Origin: Amphiura filiformis
Taxonomy: Eukaryota; Echinodermata; Ophiuroidea; Amphilepidida; Amphiuridae
Direction: 5' to 3'
Assembly (NCBI RefSeq): GCF_039555335.1
Contig: NC_092628.1
Location: forward strand, 72,197,706-72,261,705
Length of the DNA stretch: 64,000 nt
Below are positions 23,492 through 33,210 of this stretch, in pieces (position 1 is the stretch's first letter; each line of letters begins with the position of its first letter). Made by a program: the position numbers and the translations under genes. The notes below the pieces were generated by a model that was not told the DNA's origin, made no database searches, and saw only the letters and a list, made by a program, of their open reading frames with translations.

Positions 23492-24324
23492 ATTGTAGGT
23501 GCATATTTAACTACATAAATGATTATAAAATCAATGAATCAATGAAATTAAACAAAAGAAAATTAGTGAACATGATATTGAAATAAAATTAACTAATTAA
23601 ATAAAACCATGTGAAAAAGGTCATTGAACCAAAGCTAAGAAAATGAGTACAAGAAACATATTAAAGGTGGGTAACCTGATAGACAGCCTCTTCCCCCCTC
23701 CCACTTTACCCCATCAAATGGAGATTTTGGTATTAGGTGAAAGCTCACATTTTTCTCATTAGCATATATTGACTTTTGGTATATTTCCTGAAAAATCATC
23801 AAAAAACTGTCAAATTAGTCTTGTGAGTTGTGTCCATGTTTGAGACTAATTCAACAGTTTCTTGGTGATATATTTGGAAATACACAGCTTTGTAACTAAT
23901 TTCAATAATGTTATTGAGAAAAATAGGATCTCTCATTTGATATCAATTTATTACATGATCAATTGATCATGATGATTATCATTAATAAAAACACTGTAGA
24001 CTAAAAGTATCATACTGTAAAATATCAGTAATTCTATAAGGAATTAGTCACATTTACAAGGAACATGTATGTGTTCTTTTTGCATGAATGTTTGACAGGG
24101 ACAATATTTTATTATATGTAGGTTTTAAAGAATTTGATTTTCCAAATATAAAATATATCAGGTCACTTTCCTTTAATTTTAATGTGTGTACAGTGTACAC
24201 ATGTAACTTTATATTGAAATTAAGTTCAAAAGCAACAAGCACAAAATTTACCAATAACAAAACAATCAGAATCGTAAAAAGAAATAACTTGAAGCCGAAA
24301 ATTAATTCACAATTGAAGACCTGC

Positions 24325-24526
24325 CTGTTCGTTTACAATTGGATATGTTTGCCAATCTCAAACTTGTTGCAGCACTATCCCAGAATTCTCTCTCATTGTA
24401 TGTGGGCCACTGCTGATCATTAAAATTTCCTTCCTTCTCTTTGTTTAAAAGATATTCCAGCAGGAAACTTTCTTCGGCAGGACTCCACCCACTCCTGACA
24501 GCTCTTGAAGCTGAATGTATTACAGG
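24325..24526 (-). CDS. Gene 1 exon 3, Myb/SANT-like DNA-binding domain
   Basis: Encodes most of a Myb/SANT-like domain: the tryptophan in SGWSPAEESFLLEYLL, a spacer with QQWPTYNEREFWDSAA, and ISNCKRTG at the end. The spaced aromatic residues (W, W, FW) and the basic CKRTG turn are the family's usual landmarks. The domain is completed by VSCRMHIRN in exon 4, but only if the donor is read as GC (CGAACAG then GCAGGT), giving a GC-AG intron. The exon is 67 codons plus one base, so the G is completed by GA of exon 4. The alternative GT two bases on gives the wrong frame. DNA binding is inferred from fold resemblance only. Confidence 0.6.
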
Positions 24527-24674
24527 CTACATGTGAAAATTTTAAGATATCATTATCAGTTCAATACATGTACATGGTGATTGATCATCAAAGGTACCGT
24601 AATTGTAAGCTCTTTCTGGTGCTATATAATCAAATTTTGATATAATAATAGGCATTGTACGTATATCGACTTAT

Positions 24675-25025
24675 ACATGCTATCTGCTGTAGATATCATT
24701 TGTTGCATTGGGTTATGCATGCTATCTACTGTAGATATAGCATTAGTTGTATTGGGTTATGCACGCTATATGCTGTAGATAGCATTTGTTGCATTAACTT
24801 GTGATTGCTTCATTTGCTTCATTGGATTATGCATGCTATCTGCTGTTGATAGCATTTGTTGCATTCAATTATGCACTGTAGAAAGCATTTGTTGCATTCA
24901 ATTATGCATGCTATCTACTGTACAAAGCATTTGTTGCATTGACCCATGCAATGCACGGCATGCTATCCACTGTAGATAGCATATACGTTTGTTTCATTGA
25001 ATTATGCATGTTATCTGCTGTACCT
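24675..25025 (+). repeat. Degenerate hairpin repeat cluster related to the satellite
   Basis: About seven irregular copies (spacing 42-75 bp) of GCTATCTACTGTAGATAGC, linked by ATTTGTTGCATT and TTATGCAT. Some cores are near-perfect palindromes with 9-bp arms around one base. It lies in intron 2 of gene 1. The core differs from the large satellite mainly by TA versus CT. Confidence 0.85.
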
Positions 25026-25172
25026 GCAATGACTAAAAGTGAATGGGAGAAAAAAAGTGATTACCTTTCACATATAATCATTCATGTACAAACTATCATA
25101 AAACATTTACAAGGACACTGCTGAAAAAAAACATCATATTTGAAGTGATGAGAAAAATCTATCCATATTTAC

Positions 25173-25232
25173 CTTTTTTGTTTTTTTTTTGGAGTCAGTT
25201 TGGTCGGGGAACTTTGGTCTCTGTTCCTCTTC
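25173..25232 (-). CDS. Gene 1 exon 2, acidic then lysine-rich linker
   Basis: Sixty bases between a CTGACAG acceptor and a GTAAAT donor, phase 0 to 0. It encodes EEEQRPKFPDQTDSKKKTKK. The terminal lysine cluster could be a nuclear localisation signal, as expected just before a DNA-binding domain. An alternative upstream AG acceptor would break the frame into exon 3. Confidence 0.5.
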
Positions 25233-25806
25233 CTGTCAGGTGACTGTGTAAAAATGATTGAAGGGTTTTATGAAACACAATATTGAAAAGATTTATAAAA
25301 ATCCAAATGCAATATATCTCCCTCTTTAAAGTGGAACCATTCAACACACCTGGAAATGGTAACATGTTTATGCATTTAATTTATAGCATTAATTGTGGGA
25401 GGACAGATTAGTGACATTCACCAGCTACACAGGGATTTTATTGCACCATATCCCAGGATGCAAATTGATTCAGATGTTCTTCAGGTGCAGGCCCAAGTGT
25501 AGGATGTGTAAACTTACATTAATGCAGAATAATAAGTGTAATGCCCCAAAAATTGAAAAAGCATAAAAAATTGTGTAAAAAATATTTATTTATTTATTTT
25601 TTTTTTGCTCTTCACTTTTTCAAACGACCGTGAAAAAAATTGGGTCAACCTTTTCGGGCTGTTAAGGAAGGGCGGCAAAATTGTTTCTACTTCAGCCACG
25701 GTACGACACTGCGGAGGAACAATAATTTCATAAAAAAAACGAAATATTGGACATATAGCGAGTAAATAAAACAACTGAACCTAATGAATCATTATGCTAT
25801 ACTTAC

Positions 25807-25836
25807 AGAAGCTGGTGTCATTGTTTTTTCAGCCAT
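25807..25836 (-). CDS. Gene 1 exon 1 (start exon)
   Basis: ATG at 25836-25834 opens MAEKTMTPAS, followed by a canonical GTAAGT donor. The exon is 10 codons long and ends in phase 0, matching exon 2. The start is chosen because it is the first ATG upstream of the lysine-rich exon and the phase fits. No TATA box or CpG-rich promoter is evident upstream. Confidence 0.55.
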
Positions 25837-27027
25837 AATTAGGAGTATCAGTTGTGACCTTGCAACCAACCTGTGTGCTATCAAAAAGAACAAAACATAT
25901 TAAATGCAAGTAACCAGATTTTCACCTATCTAGCTACACTTGAAGTTACTTCATATTTTCTATCACCCAAATTTAAACTTGTGTCACTCACAGGAGATAT
26001 TTAGTACATTAAACTCGGCTGGTAAATGTTTGAGGACACTCTTGAATTGAAATCATGTACATTTTGGGCATGAAGTTGTTTTTGCGTAATACAAGTACCG
26101 TAATTGATTTCCTTAACAGTGTCAATGTTTGATGTGTAGAGCTCATTTAGTAAATATGATTAGGTGAAAATGAAACAGCAAGTTAAGGCTATTAATAAAG
26201 CGTTTTGGGTCAAGCTGGGAGAAAAAAATCCCAGGTCGACCCAAAATAATTATCGCCACCGGGTATAGTACACCACCTAAGTTATCGTAAATCAGTTTCT
26301 CCCAGGTCGACAATCAGAATTTTTGGTTGCCACATTCGCCAAAGCACAGGATTTTTAGCCAGGTCAACCCACGACAAGCATGCAAATAGGCCTACGTAAG
26401 CCGACCATGGCGATACACAATTACACATGTGACGAGTATAAACCATTGTACAGCCTTCATTCATAACTTTTGCAAGCACCGGTGACTTTTACTACATTGT
26501 ATATCAGTTTGTCTTGGCATCTAAATTAATTCACATAGGCATACTCTCATATTCGTATTTATTTTAAAAGTATTCTTGTTTTAGTTTGCAAGACAGAGGC
26601 AAATTTAAGGAGATATAGTCATACTTCTAAGTTTTCTACTTTCTTCAATGAATTTGCGTCAACGTGTACACACACATGATAAGCTTAAGCTTACATAGTT
26701 TGTCAGCCCATACAGCACTCTATGTTTGCAGAGTTGTGAGAAAAAGGAAGTAAAAATTATGAGAAGAGCCTGAAGAGGTCACAAATAGGATCAAATAATC
26801 CAACAAAGAATCACCCTGTCAAAGTGCCGGACATGTACATGTTTTTATGGATACTTTATTATTATTTGGTCCACAACAACAACCAAAATATAAAGCAAAT
26901 CTGAGGGGGTCAGGTGGGGCGCCTCCTTGATTTCATATGGAATAACCCTAATGCATTTGAGTAACCATAGAATAAACCAAATGCATCCACATGAAGTTGA
27001 AGTTTGCTGACAGTTATTTTACTAATA
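25837..27027. other. Region upstream of gene 1
   Basis: No exon or promoter motif recognised. CTGGGAGAAAAAAATCCCAG (26214-26233) is a small hairpin, and CCCAGGTCGAC recurs at about 26229 and 26302. Confidence 0.4.
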
Positions 27028-27251
27028 TGTGACACAATCAAGGGAAATGAGTCAGATGTCGCTAATATTGATTTTTAGATAATTGGCAAAGAAAGTGTAA
27101 AATTTTTTGGTTTTATATTGTTTTCAGTGATTGATAAATTGATATAACTTCACAAAAAAAAGTCTTATCAACATGGGGTTTTCAGTTTCTGAAAGCTCAT
27201 ATAAAACTCATTTTCGACCAGGGCCGACATGTGATTTCCCCTTGATCATAT
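27028..27251. mobile_element. MITE family B, copy 2 (right end eroded)
   Basis: Left end TGTGACACAATCAAGGGAAA then GTCGCTAATATTG as in copy 1; right end TTTCCCCTTGATCATAT lacks the final GTCACA. Confidence 0.8.
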
Positions 27252-27452
27252 GGGTTGGTAGAACTATAAACTTGAAACTAACTTTCTGTAAATTTCTACT
27301 TTATCTACGTAAATGACAGTAAATCAATGGTATAGATGATAGTCCCACTTAAAAAACAACAACAGTTTTTGAGAAAAATTAGATTTCACTTTGTAGCCAA
27401 AATAATTAATTCTCGATCATGAGAGCAAACTTGGGTAGGCCTACGCACACAA

Positions 27453-27793
27453 CCCTCAAATTAAGGATATGAAGGGGCACAGCAACTTTTTAAGGCAAGT
27501 TGATAATTGCCTTGGATTTTCACTGAAAAGGCAAAGCAGCACAGCAGCTTTTGTAATTATTTCAAGAGGGCATCATGGCAACTGTTGAAAATTTGAGAAG
27601 GGCACCAAGGCAATATTTCTCAACAGTGAAGAAAACACACACAAACATCTAGATAGATGATTTTACAATGAAGGGGCACGGCTGGGGCACCAACGGCAAC
27701 TTCATCAGAGGGCACGGCAAGTGACTGCCTTGGGTAAAGGACATATTTTGAGGGCATTACGGCAGTGGGGATGGGCACCCACGGCAAAATGCA
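27453..27793. mobile_element. hAT-like MITE, copy 1 (truncated), empty site for nested insertion
   Basis: Homologous to 28255-28746 (GAAGGGGCACAGCAACTTTT, TTGCCTTGGATTTTCACTG, GGGCACCCACGGCAAAATGC) but both termini are eroded. At 27629-27635 it carries a single AAGAAAA where copy 2 has an insertion. Confidence 0.85.
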
Positions 27794-28436
27794 GGTCGCA
27801 GCGATCATGTTATTCTATGAAAAGTACGCCTACGCAGAAGATACATCCTCTCATGTTCGAGAATTTGTTATTTTAGCTATAGTATTGTACTTACTTTGAT
27901 TTTTGAGGAAGGTACTACTATAATAGTATACAGATTGTAAAGGAATTCAGCTACTTCTTGGGCTCATGCTAATGTGACGTGCATGTTGCTTGAGGGCCGA
28001 GGGCATGCATACGACACATACATTGTAGTGCATACATGAATGTTACGTACACACAGTAATCAGTATATAGCCTGACACACACAGTGCACCTGTTCTGGAT
28101 ATTATTAGAGCACGACTTCTCGTAGTAGATTCTTCCAATTGAATTGTACTGTAGGTGTAGCAAAAATCATTGATGCAAATGTAAACTTACTATTTCTAAA
28201 CATGCTATTAGGCAAAGTAACAAAAATAACATGTATAGGCCTATCGTCCCCGCCCAGCCCTCGAATTAAGGATCTGAAGGGGCACGGCAACTTTTTTAGG
28301 GCAAGTTGAAAATTGCCTTGGATTTTCACTGAAAAGGCAAGGCAGCACGGCAGTTTGTAATATTTCTAGAGGGCATCATGGCAACTGTTGAAAATTTGAG
28401 AAGGGCACCAACGCAATTTCTCAAAAGCTAAGAAAA

Positions 28437-28560
28437 GCGGTCGATCCTTCATGTAATTATTTCGTAATCTAATCCTAACTCTAACCCTAACCCTAATCTA
28501 ATCCTAACCCTAATCCTAAACTAACCCTAATTTCGTGTAAAATTACATGAAGGAATAACC
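28437..28560. mobile_element. Nested 124-bp insertion with telomere-like core
   Basis: Flanked by AAGAAAA on each side (28430-28436, 28561-28567); absent from the sister copy at 27629. Termini GGTCGATCCTTCATGTAATT and AATTACATGAAGGAATAACC are imperfect inverted repeats. The centre is CCTAA/CCCTAA repeats. Confidence 0.88.
28466..28531. repeat. Interstitial telomere-like CCCTAA repeats
   Basis: About eleven CCTAA/CCCTAA/TCCTAA units such as CTAACCCTAACCCTAATC inside the nested element. The sequence continues normally on both sides, so it is not a chromosome end. Confidence 0.85.
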
Positions 28561-28912
28561 AAGAAAACACACACAAACATAGATAGATGATTTTAAGGGG
28601 CAGGGCTGGGGCACCGACGGCAACTTCATTAGAGGGCACGGCAAGTGACTGCCTTGGGTAAAGGACATATTTTGAGGGCATTACGGCAGTAGGAATGGGC
28701 ACCCACGGCAAAATGCCATGGGTGCCGTGGGTTAATTTGAGGGCTGTCCCCGCCCTCACCGATTTTTGGAGATTTTCAAATATTTTTGTTATTTTTCCTA
28801 TTTGCTCCCTTACTTTATTGTTTAAATTGTTGTGATGAAAAGACATGTTCAGAAGTTCTTGAATATCATTTATAATTTACACATTGCAAACACTTTCTTC
28901 ATGTTCTTCAAG

Positions 28913-29066
28913 CTAAAGTCTTATTCAGATTCCCTTTTACAAATTTATAAGCGTACTGCTACCTGTCCAGCGCGTATTATTTGCACAAGGTCCAATGCAC
29001 ACGCTTGACGTCGCGCACGTATACGCGATCGTTAAGCTGTCAAATGAAATCTGAATAAGACTTTAG
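28913..29066. mobile_element. Short MITE, AAGTCTTATTCAGAT termini
   Basis: CTAAAGTCTTATTCAGATT and AATCTGAATAAGACTTTAG-like ends bound about 150 bp. TA flanks are included in the match. The GC-rich interior has GCGCGTATT and ACGTCGCGCACG. Confidence 0.82.
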
Positions 29067-30642
29067 GAGTACGGCTTTGGGGAAATAACAAAAATATCTG
29101 GGGGCCTCCCCGATTTGATGTGTTGACAAACACTTTGCAATTGCAATTTTACACAGAAATGAATGGTAAAAAAATAACACAATTTAACAAATAATAAGGA
29201 CCTCCCTCACTGATTTTTGAAAAAGTCCAGACGGCGGACGATATACATGTTATAATTTTGGCCTAATGAAAGACACACAAGAAAATAATGCATTTTTTAA
29301 AATAAAAATTAGCGACTGATTTCTTCTAATTAGTAATTGGGACAAAAACATCACTTAAAGCCATATTATAACATTTGCTGTTTTGGACGCCCTCACTGAT
29401 TTTTTAAAATTAATTTTTTACACAATTATATTGTACTTTATTAAACCAATATACCCTGCAAAAATCAAGACTCTAGGTGCTGTAGTTTTGTCAAAATCCG
29501 ATATTTTGAATAAAGCGCCCGTAACCGGCGCCTTATTATTACGATGGAATTATTAGTCAAACGCATACACGATGTTCATAACACACAGTGCAGGACGGTG
29601 ATCTACACAACAAAGGGTCGTACCATAACATGACCGAAGGAGTGGTACGTATTGGCGACATCTGGCGCTGGTAGTAAATTCCAATTTTCTTTGCTTTGAC
29701 GTAGTTGTTCGCTCAAAAATAAAAGGGATATATCTGACAGTAAAACTAACATTTTATGTCAAAGAAATACTAATCTATTTTGTATGATAATGTTATAATA
29801 TTGCTTTAATAATTACAAAAAAGACACTAAAAGACAAGGTAATCTCAAGTTTCATCACAATTTCAGTTTTGGTACAGCTGCTTTGCTCTAGTCTAGTATT
29901 AGTAGTACATTGCTCGCGCGCTCATCGCCATCCCGCCATGTTTAATATCTTGCCATGCCATTCATCATGCATTGACATGTTTAACGTCGTTGACAGGGCC
30001 AATGCCGATCAGTGACACTGCGATACACACACTGCACACCCGATTAAGAATGCATTTTTTACCGAAATTTGAGCTTGACTCAATCAAATTTTAGAAAAAA
30101 TCGTCGATGCACAATGTAAGCTTACCATAAAGTCAAAAAGGAAATTGAGTCAAGCTCATTTTTCTTCACAATTGAACTTTTAATCCGTACTTCCATAAAT
30201 CCCCTATACTTACACACAGTAAACGATCAGCGACAATTTGAGTTTCGTGGCCAAATCGAGGGGGCGTGTCTAATGATAACATTATAGAATCACCGCGGTA
30301 AAAACGCCGTTTGCATTAAATTAAGTTTTGTTCGCGTGTGGTGTGGCTCGGGATATATCTTACAATCCGACTTCCACCATCGGACTTTCCCGGTCGAGGT
30401 CCTTGGTTCACATCGCATGTATTCATTGGTTGCTATTGTGGATCTCCACCTGTAAACTATTACAACGACTTCCGCTTCATAGATGCCCGACCAATCGATC
30501 ACCATTAGTCCATAAACCTCTGAAAGATGTCTTTTTTATCATTTTTTGACCCCCCCCCCATATACTTAACCATCTGAGCCGTTCAAATGTTTGCTAAGCC
30601 ATGCATTTTTTTCTATAAGGCAGCTTTAACTTTAGACCAGAA
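29067..30642. other. Intergenic, no gene recognised
   Basis: AT-rich. The GATTTTTGA/CCCTCACTGATTTTT motif recurs at about 29210 and 29390. A C9 run lies at about 30550. No coding frame is supported. Confidence 0.45.
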
Positions 30643-31198
30643 TGGGCTATTCCAGATGTATTCCGCACCCCCCTATGGAAGACATTTAAAAAAAATACAA
30701 TTCCAGCTGGAATTGAGATGTGTCTAGAATTCCAGCAGTCATTTTTAGCAAAGATTCCGGCTGGAGGGTATGGAAGACATTGAGATTAGGTGAAATTCCG
30801 GCTGCTAAAATAAACGACAAAACAAGAGTGGGGATTGTGAAAGGCCATGATGTGCCTATGGAAGACATTCACATTTGTTAATATTCCGGCTGGAAAATGG
30901 TCAAAAATACTCCAATTCCAGCAGAATCTTCACTTATGATCACCATCTCGATTAACCTATGAAAGACATTTACTTGAATTCTGACTGGAAACAAAAATGT
31001 TCTAATTCCAGCTGGAACCCTATGGAAGACATTTACATTTACGTGAATTCCGGCTGGCCATATTAGACATATATTACCACAATTCCGGCAGTGTCTTCCA
31101 TGGGTTTTTCCTGACATGTGAATTCCGGCTGTCAATTTAGACCCGAATTCCGGAAGTGTCTTCCATAGGGGGGTGCGGAATACATCTGGAATAGCCCA
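30643..31198. mobile_element. Element with 43-bp inverted termini and internal repeats
   Basis: Left TGGGCTATTCCAGATGTATT ... CCCCCCTATGGAAGAC is matched exactly in reverse complement at the right end. The interior is a degenerate repeat of TATGGAAGACATT and GAATTCCGGCTGG in about 8-10 copies. The ORFs on the minus strand follow this repeat and are not genes. Confidence 0.85.
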
Positions 31199-31574
31199 AT
31201 GCCTTCGTTCCGTTCATGATAATGCATGCCTTTAGCTCATTTGGCTGGTATAAAAACTTTCCACCAAATGCACAACGCAAACGTTAATCGGACGCACGTT
31301 TCTATTAATGCCAAACTGAGCAACAAACGAGCCTTGTGTTCATAAAAGTTTTTAGGAACATGGTGAATAGATAAATCCCTCGTAATGTTAAGGATTTTGA
31401 GGCGTTTCCATCAATTCAAACACAAATCTGTATTTGGGGCGAATCAGGTCACTTTATTCAAGTTCAAAATAGCAATAAGTTCGATGTTGCACGACACAGA
31501 TTTGCACAGACTCGACTTAAATAATTGCCAATTTAATGTTGATAACTGTGCAGTTATTTTGAGAATTGTTTGAA

Positions 31575-31715
31575 CTATGTGCCATTTAAAAAAAGGGTCT
31601 TAAAACATATATTTTCTAATGTATTTTGTGTTATTTTTTGTATTTGTTTGTAAAGCGCAATGTTCATATTTTTGGTATTGCGCTATATTAAGCGCCGTTG
31701 CGTTGTTATGTTATG
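31575..31715 (+). mobile_element. LINE 3' end remnant (CR1/L2-like)
   Basis: AAAAAAAGGGTCTTAAAACA followed by TGTAAAGCGCAATG and ATTGCGCTATATTAAGCGCC is the typical end of CR1/L2-type 3' UTRs. No reverse transcriptase frame is left. Confidence 0.6.
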
Positions 31716-32939
31716 TGAAAAAGTTTATCAGTGTTTGTACAACATGTGAACAACATCATGATGAGTACAATTATTATTTTCACGATTTTCTACCATTTCA
31801 GCAAAATTTGAAATATTTGATGTATCTGAGAACAACGTGCTTTGGAAGGCAAGCAACCTGTTGTGAGGAATAAAGTTGGAGCTTGTTTCCATGGAAACAG
31901 ACCGTACACCTCAGTTATATACTTTTTTTTATCTAACTTTGGTTCAAAAATGATTATATGGGTTGAATTAAGGAAAAAGTTTCACAACGTGACATTTTTG
32001 TAACAACTCTTTGTAGAGAATTGGGCGAGAGCAGGCCTCAGTTCGGATCTTCATATAATACAGTGGTTGCTATGTAGTTTCCATGATGCAATGTAATAAA
32101 CAGGCTCAGAAAAAATAACAGTAAATCATATACTTAGTTTGCGTAAACAAAATATCATAAATGTAACCTCAATAACACAAATCACGATAATTTCTTAAAA
32201 ATGACAAGATTAATGTGAACTCATTCAAGTTTATTTTTCATGTTGCTTTGATGATTGATTGCATGATTGTTCTAAATAATACCATCCCCGGAGATCTCTG
32301 AGGTACCTCAACGGCAATTCAAACAAGTTTTGGTATGTTGATGATCATCCCCGGGTGATCACAAAGATCATTAAGATCATGTTGGATATTGTAACATCTT
32401 CCTATAATCACTGATAATTCGTTGTTAGATAGCCTATAATATGCGTCACCTTTCGGGTCATGATCTACATAAATTATACAACTTGTAGATCTTGCAATAT
32501 TGCTTCAGTCCAACTTGAAAACTTTATCCACAATTTGTCTGACATTTTCTAATTTAAACTCGTGTATATATGTGATGTATTTTGACAGAACAGAAAGGTT
32601 GGATAGGAGTTTAACAAGCAAAGCCCGAAGTCAAGATAACAATCGGGTGATAATGTTAACATTTACCTGACATCATAACCCAGATTGAAATAACCTGCAA
32701 ATATAAACATGTAAGAGTTATTTCAACGAAAATATCCTTCTTGTATGTTTTAATTACTCATTGTGAATACTAATGTAATGTTATTACATTATAATTCGAG
32801 ATCTTAAGCATTTGCAGAAGTATTCAGTTTCCGTTTCCGTTTTATTTACAAACAAATCAAACATATAGGCAAAAATAGAAAAATAAGTTGTTTTTTTATG
32901 TCGAGCATATCTAGGCATTATCTGCAGCTGAAATCTAGG
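31716..32939. other. Intergenic, no gene recognised
   Basis: AT-rich sequence with no supported coding frame or clear repeat boundary. Confidence 0.4.
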
Positions 32940-33210
32940 AGATAACGCTGACGAATCTTCGTCCAGGCACAAGTGACATGGATAACTGGTCGGAGCAATT
33001 TTTACAGGACAGTAAAGTGTAGCCAACAATCGGGCTTGTTACCCTGATCGGAACCGACTGTAACGAGGTCTTTAAAAGTGGGTAATCTGCCCCCGCCTTT
33101 ACCAGATGAGCCACATGGAGAGCGGATAAGATTTTTTTTGTCCTGCGGGGAATTGAACCCGGAACTTCTTGCATCAAAGGCAAAGACCTTAACTAGTGTG
33201 CCACGAGAAT
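32940..33210 (-). mobile_element. tRNA-derived SINE, different family
   Basis: Minus strand: A-box-like TGGCACACTAGTTAAGG (33187-33203) and B box GGGTTCAATTCCCC (33147-33160), then a T/A spacer and a second tRNA-like block (GTGGCTCATCTGGTAAAGGC, TCGGTTCCGATCAGGG). Not a functional tRNA: the stems do not close. Confidence 0.65.

Larger units (their letters stand above)
6719..25836 (-). pseudogene. Decayed Myb/SANT-domain, transposase-like gene, 13 exons
   Basis: Thirteen minus-strand exons join through plausible splice sites into roughly 1050 codons. Seen: a start exon (MAEKTMTPAS), a lysine-rich exon, a Myb/SANT-like domain (about residues 40-105), a low-complexity Ser/Thr region, a coiled coil (about 400-500), then segments with THVMVFAISQEE, SVTDGEFHT, IDANE and TNDSELLFSIFRE. 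Inference: the VTDGE aspartate and the later acidic TNDSE segment resemble an RNase-H-fold (DDE-type) transposase layout, and the protein resembles large, many-copy uncharacterised families of marine invertebrates; I cannot name the family. Damage: an in-frame TAA at 20111-20113, two compensating frameshifts in exon 4, and exons 9, 10 and 11 each one base out of phase. The other exons are intact, so decay is recent or the indels are assembly errors. Introns hold SINEs, a LINE tail and MITEs. A minus-strand AATAAA lies at 6596-6601, about 120 bp past the stop. Confidence 0.65.
28255..28746. mobile_element. hAT-like MITE, copy 2, 8-bp target duplication
   Basis: Termini CAGCCCTCGAATTAA and TTAATTTGAGGGCTG, flanked on both sides by TCCCCGCC (28247-28254 and 28747-28754). 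An 8-bp duplication and CAG ends fit the hAT superfamily. Contains a nested 124-bp insertion. Confidence 0.85.

Noticed and set aside
28466-28531. Chromosome end (telomere)
   Set aside because: The CCCTAA run is short, degenerate and embedded in a mobile element with target duplications; normal sequence continues on both sides.
30686-31135. ORFs with SAGI/PAGI repeats
   Set aside because: They arise from the internal tandem repeat of the element at 30643-31198.
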